Below, in pieces: positions 12,038-23,840 of a stretch of DNA of 64,000 nucleotides. Source of the stretch: Circinella umbellata. Its lineage: Eukaryota; Mucoromycota; Mucoromycetes; Mucorales; Lichtheimiaceae. The stretch covers positions 62,001 to 126,000 of the forward strand of contig JAIWNF010000007.1 in the NCBI GenBank assembly GCA_025093555.1. Direction: 5' to 3'. The notes beneath the pieces are model-generated. The model saw nothing but the letters and a program-made list of their open reading frames with translations, searched no databases and had not been told where the DNA came from. How positions within the stretch are numbered: the stretch's first letter is position 1; every line of letters starts with the position of its first letter. Both the position numbers and the translations under genes were made by a program.

Positions 12038-13687
12038 AAAACGAGTCTTTTAAAATAAAATAGGTGATATACAATAGATAATAGTAAAAAAAGAACGGAG
12101 AAGAAAAGAATGAAAGTTGGTTAATAAATATGGGGTTTTTTTAATGATTTCTTTCTCTTGATTAGTATAGTATGGTTTCTATTTTGGATTATGATTATCA
12201 CAATTCAGTTCCAGATTTTTAGTGTAAAGAGAAGGGTACCAAATGTTTTACGTGCGTTACACACAACATTAAGAAACATCCCTTATTAGTTTCTTCCTAA
12301 TAACTCATAGTTTCGCATTTTTGACTTGGATAAATGGTAGTTTTAATTTTGCAGTGGAAAAGTTTTCAATTTTTCGTCACCTAATAATACAAAACTATAA
12401 TGATTTCTACGAAGTTGATAACCTTCCTTCTGCAAATTCAAAATCATCATTCACCAGTCAAAAATGTGAAACTGCAAACTATTAAGAAAGCCAATGATAA
12501 TTTACACGGTATAACAATACGTTACAAACTATATCTATATCGATCGCTCTTGGCCGAAAGAAAGGGGTTTCCAATGTTTAATGACCGCCTTCCTATTCTC
12601 TATTTTTCGCCCGTACAAACTATCTTTATATCAAAACGACGCTTTGATTATTGGATAACCTATAGTAAATAATATAATTATCTGTATCTAGTTCCTCTTT
12701 TATAAACAATCAATGGGATAGATATAGTGGGATAGATGACAAAAAACAGTTTTTTATTTAAGCATGTGGGTTGTTTCCTCCAATGTTACACATTTTACCG
12801 GTCGAGTTTCCGCGCCTTGGTTATAGCTCTTCAGGGTCTTTTTTTTTCAGTCAACATATATGTGGACAGCTACGTAAAAAAAAATAGTGAGATTCTAAAT
12901 GGGACAATTTTGTGTTGTACCATTCCATGTGCTTCACCTATTTGTCGGCATAACCAAGATCTTTTTTTAAACATGCGTGGAGAACGTGCTAGGTACCTGT
13001 CTGTAAAGTATTTTGGATCGCAAGCTTTTTTTTATTAAAAAGTCAAAAGAGAAAAAAAAAGACTCATAATCTTCAAAATGATAAAAAGATTAATTGATTT
13101 TTTATTACCTAGACGTAATTCATTTACACGTGTGAAAATTTCATTACGTACGTTTACAACTTGGGTTACATAATAAATATATTTTGTTTCTCTCTTCGAC
13201 ACTATCTTTATTTTAAGGTGTTGTATGCAAACCTTATCAATTTTTTAAAATAATCAAGTTATGATCTAATTAATAATTGTCTGTGTTATAGGACCAGTCA
13301 TTTAAAGCTACTAGAGTTTAAGGTGACTTTATATGTGAAAATTAGAAGTTTATCATGTTTATCATTATTATCATTCGAGGGAACGAAGAGGGTTATGAGG
13401 GGAATATCAACTAAAATGGTTAAAAACTAGCAATAAGAGCATATATAATAAAAAAGAAACTATGTGCATTAGCAATGATGAATGAGAAAGAGATGAATAG
13501 TTGTAATAATATCGAGGAAGTATGTTGTTGTGTAATTATAATATATGATAGGAATATATCCTATAGTGACGAGAAAAAGAAAATAGATTATTTTTTCTAA
13601 TAATGCGAAAAGTAAAATGCGTAGTAACTGTTATACAACGAAAAAAAGAGAACAAGAGAAAGGGAGAGAGCACAAAAAAAAATCATT
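12038..13687. other. Intergenic between tandem seven-TM genes
   Basis: 1.65 kb holding the promoter of gene A and the 3' flank of gene B. Open frames at 12400-12672 and 12736-13038 show no family features and no splice partners. Nothing else recognised. Confidence 0.55.
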
Positions 13688-15705
13688 CTAGCGAGGATGA
13701 ATCAACCGGATTTGAGATGAAAGATCATCTTGAGGATCTTCAGGTCCCCTTTCAACATGAGGGGCCCAAGTAGATTTAATATCATGATGACCTGGAGCTG
13801 GAGAAAGACCCTGACTTGGAGAATTTCCATAATAATTCATGTCATCCAACGGGATATGGAAGCCACCAGAATGACCATCGTTGCGATCGTGGGCATCATT
13901 CTTTATATCGTTCACCTCTAATGTTTTATCACTTGATAAGTCAGTTGCTGACACATTCCCATTTAAGCCATTGGATGTGTGATGACGGTTATTATGTTTT
14001 TGGAAAACTTGTTGATATTGTAATTGTTGTTGTTTTAAATCTTCAAATGCATGATGACTAAGTGTAGCTTGGAAGCTGGTATCAAGCGCAGCGCCTGCAT
14101 AGCTTGATGACTGAGTTTCCTCGGCAGTAGTAGTTTTATCACCACCGCTGGAGCTCTTTAAACCACCAACACCTTCGGTACCAATGCGAGGACTAGAGAT
14201 AAATAAGTAAATAGTAAAAACATAAAAGTTAGTATTTCACTTGTTGTTATACTTCCTGGGTGAAATATTATTATATAATTTACATACTTGAAGATAATAG
14301 CAATTTCAACACAAAGTGTGGCAACTGATCCAAGATAGTTCCAAATGGCACCCAAAAAGATACTACCAGGCGTATTGACCATAATTAGATCACGTAGAGC
14401 TCCATACATAAGTAAAAAAATGGCAAACAACATCAAACAAATAACAATAATACCCATAACTGCACGAATCTAAAAAATTGTTTCATATTAATAGAACGTA
14501 AATATTTATCAGTCCAGCAAAGCAATAAGAAGGGAACTCATTGTTACCTTGAAAATACCAGTTTTGACAGATGCATAGCGTGGACCAGAAGCTTGAAACT
14601 TGGACAAGTGTTGATTCAAAATACGAACCAGTCGTAAGCCAGCAAATAATACAGCCAAAGATAATAAGAAACAATGCAAAAACCAAAATACATATAAAAC
14701 ATGCACCATAGCTTCAGCTACACCCAGGTGAGTACGAGCATATGCACCACCAATAAGTGCAACAATATTATTCAAAATAAATGGCGCGAGAAAGAATGTT
14801 AATCCAACTACGTCTACTACACGAGGTGACGGAAGCCATCCAGTAGAAATTGCTTTATGACTCTAATTTTTTAGCCCAGTTTTTCAAATTAATGATCTGT
14901 TTATATTTACATCAGTGAACAAACAAACAAGCAAAACAGAAATAATAAACTTACATCAGCTAATGTTTGCGCAATCCCCACCAAATAAAGTGCAAATGCA
15001 CCATAGCCAAATTGCCACGGGAACTCGAACAAAACTATATTAAATAATAAAAAATAGTGAGTGGTATATTATAATTTTAGCTTCCAATCCTCGTATGTTC
15101 AAAATAACATAATATATAATATATAATCCGGTAAGATGAATAAAAAACTTACATTGTCGTGAGACCATATCATCAGCAACATCAGTAATCAAAATAACAC
15201 TAGTAACCAAGCGGACTATGTATGTATATATTTGATCGTCAATTAATCCACCATCATAATGTATCAAAAAGAAAAAAAAAACTTTTGAGCGGCGCAAAAA
15301 GCTGAGACAAAAAGAAAACTTACGGCAGTTGAAGATCATTAACAAGAAAAGCATACAATCGATTGGCTTAGGACGTAAACAACCTTTTGCAGTACTAACA
15401 TCAAATAACCGATGACCTTTAACAAAAATGCGATGAATCAAAAGTGCAGTACCTGGATACATGTATAGGTTAGTTAGTAAACGTTTGCTGATTTCATATT
15501 AATAAGAAAAAAATTCAATGTTTCAAATCGTTTATTCTGTACCAATGACAACCGATAATCCCGCAATAGCAATGTTTCCAATGTTAACACCCCACATAGC
15601 ACCAGATTCTTCACAATTCTGTAAAGTTAAACGCCAATCACAATGACAAGTACCATCAGCATAACAATGGTATTCTAATGTTCGTACTGATAACTCGTCT
15701 CCCAT
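13688..15705 (-). CDS. Seven-TM receptor-like membrane protein B (unrecognised family)
   Basis: Seven exons on the minus strand: 15543-15705, 15324-15452, 15153-15215, 14955-15034, 14548-14862, 14288-14469, 13688-14192, giving 478 residues. The N-terminal motif is H-C-Y-A-D-G-T-C-H-C-D-W-R, followed by C-E-E before TM1. Seven hydrophobic helices follow, with FEFPWQFG, SGWLPSP, a (V/A)K-T-G-I-(F/Y)-K loop before TM6 and a G-A-I-W-N-Y-L-G TM7. The cytoplasmic tail is about 168 residues long, with LKQQQLQYQQVFQKH in its middle and a DDMNYYGNSPSQG stretch near the end. Intron positions and phases are identical to gene A, and exons 2, 4 and 6 have the same length, so this is a tandem duplicate. 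It is divergent from the adenosine kinase gene, 1.7 kb upstream. Function unknown. Confidence 0.87.
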
Positions 15706-17391
15706 AATGTAAATGTATGAGTATGTGTATGGAAGTTAAGTAAAAACCCTATTGTTCGGTAATGGCGATTTCGTGTTATATAAATCCTGCTTATAATTAG
15801 CAATGAGTGTAAGATATATCCTTTTTTGTAATCCGTTGCTTCGATCGTTGGTGAAGTATACGTTTTTGCTGTGACAATTTTTCTTTTCTCCTTTTTCCCA
15901 CTGCTTCGTCTGTTGATGAGTTATAAACAATGTTGAAAAAAATATTAAAAAAAAGTGCGACGGAATGAAGAAACAAAGAAGGAAGGGAAGGAAAAGAAGA
16001 AACGAAAGAATAAACACAAGTTATATAAATTACTTAATCCCTTGTGTATCAAAAAAAAAAAAAAACTTGTTCGCGGAACACAATTAAAAAAATCACCTTG
16101 CCTCTCTGGACGATATTATGTCTGTGTTTTTATTTATTGACAACCACGTTCCGATCTTTTTTTTTTTTTTGTGAATTATACCAGCTGACTTCTTTATGCG
16201 TGTGTTCCTTTCTGAAATTTCTCCTTAAACTTTGATAACAATGTACAATGATGTAAATCTGCTTTAATGTCATAATAAAGTTACGATTTATTGTACATAA
16301 AATTGGCTTCGTAAAAGGAGAGCTTACAGCTTTATATATATACATTAAGCTAACAAAAATAAAGTTAAAGGAGGAGTCTCGACCCACTTTGTTAGTGAAT
16401 AATGAGTATGAAGTGAAGGGACAATCCCAACCCATATAATATTCTGAGCATTTTTCAGGATCCGCCTGTTTCTCTTTTTTTTTCGTGTTACCCAACACTT
16501 TGAAAATAAGGAGAGAGCAAGCTGAGCTTATTATTGTATTTGTCATTTAGGGTGTCTCCGTGGTTACAATGATTTTATAACGTGAGTCCATGTATTGTGT
16601 TGCCATAACAACGTTTTCTAGGAATTTTTTTTTAATATATTGTTTCGGCGGGGGACTTGTTTTTAATAATCAGTGGGGAGTTTTGTAAAAATGTGTTCTA
16701 CAGTATATGATCTTCAAACAGATTATTAAGGGTTCTTTTTGTATCACAATAAAAAGTCTTATATAAATTCATTCCTTATCTATACCTTACTTATATACCT
16801 ATAGCCGAGAATACATATTCTGTAAAAAATGACATCTTGCAGCAACGTGCAGATAAAGTGTAGAGTGGGATACCTTTTGCAATGATCCTGTCGATCGAGT
16901 TAAAAAGAAACTTGACTTTATTTGGATTAGGTGCAATAATTTTTTGATATATAAATATTGCCCAAGAAATAATTTTTGCCTGTGATTATTTTTAAAAACA
17001 CTAGTACAAAATAACGTGTTTTAATTATTATTATTGAAAATTGACTAAGCTTATAACGTGCAAAAAAAAACGATATCAGTGCTTTTATTATTTATTTTTA
17101 TTTAATTAATTAAGCGGGTACTCTTTTCTTTTTGTTCTTTTGTTCTTTGTTCTTGTTACGACACCTTGAAAATAAAATGGGTTACATATTTTTTTTCACA
17201 GTTTAACTCTAAATTCCTGGTTCCTGGATGTATTTTATATGTGCTGTCTTCAAAAATCGTACCCAATCATAAAGATCAGCTGTGAATGAAAACTCTTACT
17301 GATGGGAGGGATTGTAACTAGCATCGACAAAAAAAAAACAACTCTTCGCCTTTTTTTGTTTCATACCAAAAACTTATATACTATATCAAGC
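15706..17391. other. Divergent intergenic region, gene B and adenosine kinase
   Basis: Contains both promoters. It is AT-rich with long A and T homopolymers (for example near 16051 and 16160). The open frames in it are short and unconvincing. Pyrimidine-rich and tttatatactata sequence lies just upstream of the kinase ATG. Confidence 0.5.
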
Positions 17392-18634
17392 ATGTCCGGA
17401 AACTATCAACTTCTCGCAATGGAAAACCCATTGTTAGACATTCAGTGCAATGCCACTGAAGAAATCCTTAACAAGTATAACTTGAAGGCTAACAATGCCA
17501 TCTTGGCTGATGAATCTCATAAGGCCTTGTAAGTTTTCGGCTTTAAAAGATGACACGTAAAAAAAAAAGTTTTACCTAAAAGTTAAAAATTGATTGCGTC
17601 TACATAGGTATGATGAAATTGTTGAAAAATTTGATGTTGTTTATGTTGCTGGTGGTGCTGCCCAAAACACTGCTCGTGGTGCTCAATATCTTTTGCCTCC
17701 CAACTCAACCGTCTACATTGGCTGTGTTTCTGATGACAAATATGCTTCTGCCATGAAGGAAGCTGCTGCCGCTGATGGTTTGCGTACCAACTACCAAATC
17801 ACCACCGAAGCACCTACCGGTACTTGTGGTGTTTTGATTACTGGTCATAACCGGTAAAGTATTTACATAAAGAACTGGTTTCTTGTTTATTTTTTTCATA
17901 AGTCAAATATCTAATTCGATAACAAAACAGAAACGATCAAAAAGTTACTTATCATTATTTTTTCAATTATCAGTTCGCTCGTTGCCAACTTGGCCGCTGC
18001 TGAAAAGTTTCAACTTGAATTCTTGAAGAAACCTGAAAACTGGTCCATTGTTGAAAATGCAAAGTACTACTACTTTGGTAGTTTCTTCTTGACTCACGAT
18101 GGCGGTTATGCTTCTGCTTTGGCTGTCTCTGAACACGCTGCCAAGGAAAATAAGACCTTTGGTTTGAACTTGAGCGCTCCTTTCATTTCCCAATTTTTCA
18201 AGGAACGTTTGGATGCTATTATTAAGAATGCTGATTTATTATTTGGTAACGAAGATGAAGCCCGCACTTACTCCACTGCTGCTGGTTGGGGTACTGATGA
18301 TGTCAAGGAAATTGCCAAGAAGTTGGCTCAATTGCCCAAGGGGAACGGTCGTCCCCGTACTGTCGTTATCACTCAAGGTGCTGATGAAACTGTTGTTGCT
18401 GTCGGTGATGCTGTCTCCGTCTTCCCTGTTACCAAGGTTGAAGAAAAGGATATTGTTGATACCAATGGTGCTGGTGATGCTTTCTGTGGTGGTTTCATGG
18501 GTTTGTTTGCCCAAGGTATCGAAGATGCTCCTCGTTGTGTTGCTGCTGGTCATTACATTGCTAGCTTGTGTATCAAGCAAGTCGGTCCCACTTTCCCCAA
18601 GGTTGGTGAACGTGAAGCTATCCCTACCTTTTAA
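17392..18634 (+). CDS. ADO1: Adenosine kinase
   Basis: Three exons: 17392-17528, 17608-17853, 17974-18634, giving 347 residues, the usual length for eukaryotic adenosine kinase. It phosphorylates adenosine to AMP with ATP in the cytosol, supporting purine salvage and removing adenosine produced by the methylation cycle. Recognition features: MENPLLDI at the N-terminus, VAGGAAQNTARGAQ (ribokinase-fold glycine motif), and the PfkB signature DTNGAGDAFCGGF near residue 290, whose GAGD carries the catalytic Asp. An in-frame ATG at 17302 exists, but the start at 17392 gives the family N-terminus (MSGNYQLL). Codon use is strongly C/T-ending (GCC, GGT, GTC), unlike its neighbours, which suggests high expression. 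Confidence 0.96.
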
Positions 18635-19124
18635 ATGTAACACTGTTAAATCGGTGATATATAGAAATATATACATATAAAAAAAGTTAAAGTGTGATTC
18701 AACATCTACGCCTCAAAAAAATAATAATAACACATCCACTTTTTTATCCCCTCGACTTTTTCTCTGTTTTTTAAATACCTTTTTCATTTTAAATATTTGT
18801 AATGATTTGTTAATTTTCCCTCTTTTCCTTCTATCTTTGTACCATAAACCGTTTTCAACAACCCGTTTTATGTAAAAAAAATATATGTTTGGCCTTTTTA
18901 TTAAAAAAAATAATGAAATGTATGAACAAAAAAACCAAATAAGAATGATATTAACAATGCAAGAGTGAAAAAATGAATGAAAAAATTAGGGTAAAGAGTT
19001 ATAAAATGAGTAGGGAAGTAGGAAGAAAAAACTAATTAGAAATGAAATTATTTAAAAGAATGAAGCATTGCAGAAAGAAAAAGTATATATAAAAGAATGA
19101 AGGAAGGGAAAAAATTACAAATTA
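18635..19124. other. Convergent intergenic region
   Basis: 490 bp between the stop codons of adenosine kinase and the copper ATPase. AT-rich 3'-UTR-like sequence with aataataa and atatatgt elements; no gene seen. Confidence 0.6.
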
Positions 19125-22100
19125 TCATTGCTCTTGTTGTCGAAGCAAAGGTGAAATGAGGGATGTCGATGATGATGATAATGATGTACTCCGGAAACTT
19201 TCCAAATCATAGGCTTGATTACCCGTACCAACAACTTGGTAACCATCCCGTTGTCCAAAAATACTTCGACGAAGATGTTGATACCCACGTGTAAAGAACC
19301 CGGGCATACTATTATTATTTGCCATTGTATTATCGTCATCCACCAGAATTGGTTTACGCCAGAACCATTTAAGCATTAAACTACTAACTACAACACTTGT
19401 TGAGCTTGCTGCCATAGCTAAACCTGCCATCATTGGATGTAAATGATATCCCCATGGCATAAAGATACCCATAGCCAAAGGAATACCCACTACATTATAA
19501 ATACATGCCCATAACAAATTGATGCGAATACGTCGAAAGATTGTTCTTGATAGATCTAACGCTGCAACGACATCCGCAAGATCACTACGCACCAAAACAA
19601 CATCAGCAGCTTCTATGGCTACATCAGTACCACTACTTAATGCAATCCCTAAATTTGCTGCTGCCAACGCCGGGGAATCATTCACACCGTCACCAACCAT
19701 GGCAACCACAGTTTCTTTCGACTTCCTGCTTCTCCAGAAACAAAAATTGGTGTCATTATAACCACTGTCGCTATTTAATGGAGCAAAAGGTCGTGCCTGA
19801 ATTTCTTGAACGAGCTGTGTTTTACCATTTGGGGAAATACCAGCATGGACCTCTTCAATGCCAACTTGTCTTGCAATCGATCGTGCTGTTAGTGGATTAT
19901 CACCAGTGACCACAGCAGTACGCATTCCCATACTATGAAGTGTGGCAACGACTTTCTTGGCTTCAGGCTTAAGCACGTCTGCAAGTGAAATATAACCAGC
20001 AAGGACACCATTCCAACCAATAGCGATACATGTATGACCCTGCGCCTCCTCGAAACTAACTTCTTGAGACTGTTCGACTGATAACTTAATACCATTGTAC
20101 TCTTCTAACCATCGACGATTACCAATCAAAATTAAGTTGGCGCCATTACTCACAAGACTCGATAGCAAATTGCTATTATTAGAAATAGAATGAATTTGTA
20201 AATGACATTCAATACCAAAACCAGTTTCACTCTTGAATCCAGAAACAGTGGCCAAATTCTCCAATACATCTACACCTGTTATTTCTTTGCCTTTACCAAC
20301 AACAGCTTTGCCAACCAAGTGTTCACTATGTGTTTCCGCAATGGCTGCCAGCACCAATAATTGGTCATTACTCAATTCATTTTGAATCCAACTCGTTGCC
20401 TTGATCACTTGAAGTTTGCCTTTAGTCAATGTTCCAGTTTTATCAAATACAATTGTGTTCACCTTTTGTCCATTCTCCAAAACTGCGCCTCCTTTGAACA
20501 AAACACCATTTTGTGCACCTACACCTGTGCCGACCATGACTGCAGTGGGTGTTGCTAAGCCTAATGCACAAGGACAAGCAACAATAATCACACTTATACA
20601 CATCTTGAGACAAATAAAAAACCAATTTCCATCGCCTTCCTTTTCAATTTCCATTTGAAGCATAGGAGGCATTTGATCAACACCCAGTAAAGCAACTAAG
20701 AAACCCCACACTAGAAGTGTACCAATGCCCAAGAAAATGACGGCGGGAACAAAATAACCTGCAACGACATCCGTAAAGCCCTGGATCGGCGCCTTACTTA
20801 ACTGTGCATCCTCTACCATTTTCACGATTTGACTGAGTGCTGTATCAGACCCAACACGAGTTGCTTTCATGATAAATGTACCTGGACCATTGACTGTACC
20901 ACCAATCACTGTATCACCCACTTTTTTCGTCACCGCATCGACTTCTCCTGTTACCATGCTTTCATCCAATGTTGATGTACCAGAATAAACCGTGCCATCC
21001 GTTGGTACCTTATCACCAGGTAATACTTTTAGTAGATCATCTAGTTGTACAAGTTCCGAAGGAATTTGTTTTTCGGATATAACCGTGTTACTTTCTGGAT
21101 CCAACGTCAACATCAATGCCGTGGAAGGCGCCAATGACATGAGTTTAGATAACGCCGAAGAGGATTGGCCTTTGGCCAAATTTTCCAATAATCGACCCAT
21201 GGAAATAAATGCAATCAACATAGCAGAGGTTTCAAAGAAGACGGCAGGAGGATGGTCTGATTGAACATATGTGGCGCGAATCATTGACAAAATCGAAAAC
21301 ACAAATGCAGCCAAAGTTGAAATAGACACCAACACATCCATGGTAGGTGAACGATGTCGCATTGACACAAGGGCAGATTTCAAAAACCTTTTACCCACAC
21401 CAAATTGAACAGGAATTGTCAACACCAATTGTAAAATATCTGTCAAGTATAATCCCGGTAAGATCTTGGAGAACTCAATTATTTGACGACCCCACCCAGT
21501 CATTGGCATCACCATAGCAATGATAAATATTGGAGCGGAAAAAATTGAGCTTTTCCAAAAAGCACTACGCCATTCTTTTATTTCACGAATCTTGGACAAA
21601 CTTTCAAGCTGAGTATTTTTATTTGTATCGGAAACCACAGCATCAAATCCTAGGTCTTCAATAGCTTCCACCAGGTTACGAGGCCCTAATAGGGTATTGT
21701 CATAATTGATGATAGCCAGTTCAGTCATCAAGTTGACGGCAATAGAATGTACGCCAGGTAATTTACTGACACCGGTTTCGATGCTGTGAACACAACTAGC
21801 ACATGTCATTCCAAAAATTTGAAGTTGTATGGTATCATCCCGTTTTTGTTCGATAGGTTTGGCTTCAAATCCCACGTCTTTGATCATTTCAGTGATTTGG
21901 TCGATTGAAACAGTGCTGGCATCGTACTCCACTGTAGCTCTCTCTGCCAATAATGACACTTTAATGGAAATGATGCCTAATTGTGCACTCACAGATCGCT
22001 CGATGCTATTGACACATGATGCACAAGTCATACCATGAACTTCAAATTGTGACGTTGATACAGTCCGATCTAGTACAACTGTTGTTGGTATTTCTGTTAT

Positions 22101-22733
22101 TGGCGTTGATGTTGATGTTGATGTCAAATCTATTGCTGCTAATACTTTTGTTGATTGAATTGGATTAGCTGTGTTACTCTTACTTGTTGGTACATCAAAT
22201 CCACAATCTTCAATGACAGTGATAATAGCCTGTTTTGAAAGTAAACTAGGATCATGAACCACTGTTGCATTTTTGTTTTTCAAACTAATATCAATTGTTT
22301 CCAAACCAGGTAAACCCGAGAGTGCATTGATGATTGATTTTACGCATGACTGACAAGTCATACCTTCTACAGGCAAAATAGTAGTAATTATAATTGTTTC
22401 CTCTTGTTGTTGTTGCTGTGGTAATGGAACGTCGAATCCGCAGTCTTCAATAGTCCCAACAATGTTGGCTTGATTCAGTCGACTCGAATCATATTCAATA
22501 GAAGCTTGCTTATCTTCAAGACTTATTTGAACAGAATGAATTCCGTTTAATTGTTCAAGTCCCTGAGTAATCGATTTTACGCACGAATTACACGTCATAC
22601 CTTCGATTGGTAACATAACATGAGTTACTGTTGATCCCATGAAAATAATGTTGTTTTGATTAGTAATGTTGTCTTGTTGGTCGGTGAATATTTCTAGTTC
22701 GTTGCTGTCGTTGACTGTCGTGTGAGGTGCCAT
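19125..22733 (-). CDS. CCC2: Copper-transporting P1B-type ATPase with four metal-binding domains
   Basis: One uninterrupted exon of 1202 residues; the ATG at 22733 (MAPHTTV) is the first in the frame. It is predicted to pump Cu(I) into the secretory pathway for cuproenzymes, as Ccc2/ATP7 do. Four HMA domains have metal sites GMTCNSC (about residue 45), GMTCQSC, GMTCASC and GMTCASC; yeast Ccc2 has two. Then come the membrane domain with the transport motif ACPCALG (about 718), the phosphorylation site DKTGTLT (about 762), MVGDGVNDSPALA (about 1014) and MAASS in the last helices. Oddities: the nucleotide-binding motif reads SEHL rather than the family SEHP (about 804), the actuator loop reads TGEV, and a 30-residue insert rich in Ser/Asn lies just before the hinge. 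No frameshift; the ORF looks functional. Confidence 0.95.
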   Translation of the reverse strand: MAPHTTVNDSNELEIFTDQQDNITNQNNIIFMGSTVTHVMLPIEGMTCNSCVKSITQGLEQLNGIHSVQISLEDKQASIEYDSSRLNQANIVGTIEDCGFDVPLPQQQQQEETIIITTILPVEGMTCQSCVKSIINALSGLPGLETIDISLKNKNATVVHDPSLLSKQAIITVIEDCGFDVPTSKSNTANPIQSTKVLAAIDLTSTSTSTPITEIPTTVVLDRTVSTSQFEVHGMTCASCVNSIERSVSAQLGIISIKVSLLAERATVEYDASTVSIDQITEMIKDVGFEAKPIEQKRDDTIQLQIFGMTCASCVHSIETGVSKLPGVHSIAVNLMTELAIINYDNTLLGPRNLVEAIEDLGFDAVVSDTNKNTQLESLSKIREIKEWRSAFWKSSIFSAPIFIIAMVMPMTGWGRQIIEFSKILPGLYLTDILQLVLTIPVQFGVGKRFLKSALVSMRHRSPTMDVLVSISTLAAFVFSILSMIRATYVQSDHPPAVFFETSAMLIAFISMGRLLENLAKGQSSSALSKLMSLAPSTALMLTLDPESNTVISEKQIPSELVQLDDLLKVLPGDKVPTDGTVYSGTSTLDESMVTGEVDAVTKKVGDTVIGGTVNGPGTFIMKATRVGSDTALSQIVKMVEDAQLSKAPIQGFTDVVAGYFVPAVIFLGIGTLLVWGFLVALLGVDQMPPMLQMEIEKEGDGNWFFICLKMCISVIIVACPCALGLATPTAVMVGTGVGAQNGVLFKGGAVLENGQKVNTIVFDKTGTLTKGKLQVIKATSWIQNELSNDQLLVLAAIAETHSEHLVGKAVVGKGKEITGVDVLENLATVSGFKSETGFGIECHLQIHSISNNSNLLSSLVSNGANLILIGNRRWLEEYNGIKLSVEQSQEVSFEEAQGHTCIAIGWNGVLAGYISLADVLKPEAKKVVATLHSMGMRTAVVTGDNPLTARSIARQVGIEEVHAGISPNGKTQLVQEIQARPFAPLNSDSGYNDTNFCFWRSRKSKETVVAMVGDGVNDSPALAAANLGIALSSGTDVAIEAADVVLVRSDLADVVAALDLSRTIFRRIRINLLWACIYNVVGIPLAMGIFMPWGYHLHPMMAGLAMAASSTSVVVSSLMLKWFWRKPILVDDDNTMANNNSMPGFFTRGYQHLRRSIFGQRDGYQVVGTGNQAYDLESFRSTSLSSSSTSLISPLLRQQEQ

Positions 22734-23588
22734 GATTCCTTTACAACAACTAAACAAACCTCATAAAGGGTGATAAATTTAAAATAATAATAAAAAAAAG
22801 AAAAGAAACGAGGAATGAGAAAAAGAGATAAAAAAACACCCCTTGTTATTAAAAACAAAAAGGAGGAAAAGGTAAAAAAGAACAAGAGGGTGTGTGTATA
22901 CTTCCACTGCTTGTTGTGTTACAGATTTAAGCATCGGCTAAATAGAGCTCTCCTGTTATGGGCGGCCCGAACAACTGAGCTAAATGAGCCTGTGCAAAGC
23001 ATGTTTGTTTCAGTTTTTTGTTTTTTATTCACTGGTTCATCCGAAACAAAAATAGATTAATATTTGGTATAATCTATTGCTTAGCCTCACTATACTTAAT
23101 GCTTAGCCTCACATGATTGTTTGACTACTGATATTATTATTAATGCCACAATAGTAATCTTGAAAATAGAAAGTATCCAATCACGCCATAAAAAAGGGGT
23201 GTTTTTTTCATGAGAAAGAATAATTCCTAATCTGATCAAAATATCGATTTGTGTGTAACGATGAGGGTAAACTTTCATTTACAGATCGGTAATATCATCA
23301 CCCCGCTTCCGTAAAAAATAAAATCCAGTACTATTATTTACTTACTATATATACATACTACCACCTTTAAAAAATAATCATATACTTATTGATAACTTTT
23401 GGGCTGGCTATGTTGTTATAATTTTCATTAATTTGGATCTACATATATCTTATATATAAATTATATTAAAAGTGGGGGTAAGATTTAAATGAATAATTTA
23501 TACATATATACGTATAATAATAGTTATCTTTTTTCTTTTTCATTACATGTAAAAAAAAGTATATAGTATGGGGCGTTTGATTACATTG

Positions 23589-23840
23589 ACTTCTCCTGTT
23601 ATTGTCTTGTTGTAAATTACCTTTTGGATCTTCATTAGTTGACCACGAGAAGCTTGGTTATATTATATTTAACTACATATTTTCCCTTGTTCATCATTAA
23701 TATCATCATCTCTCTCTCCTTCTTTACTTCTATCTGTTATATCACACATTCTTGATACATTATTTACTTTAATACAGTAGCATCTGATATGGATCGGCTT
23801 TATCATTTTTCTGTTACACATAAAAGTTCATCATTGCGTT
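23589..23840 (-). pseudogene. Broken duplicate of the RAD52 3' end
   Basis: On the minus strand, 23589-23655 matches the last RAD52 exon (FSWST followed by a Gln/Asn-rich tail), and about 23781-23820 matches the preceding exon (DKADPYQM against DKPDIESQP). The copy lacks about 15 bp, and its frame runs into a stop at the place of the original splice site. The similarity continues through the intron (attcttgatacatt, atatcacaga) and beyond the gene to about 23250, matching 26750-27160. It is an old segmental duplication, not a retrocopy, because the intron is retained. Confidence 0.7.

Noticed and set aside
18213..18680. Long alternative frames across the adenosine kinase last exon
   Set aside because: Shadows of the strongly biased codons of the kinase gene on both strands.
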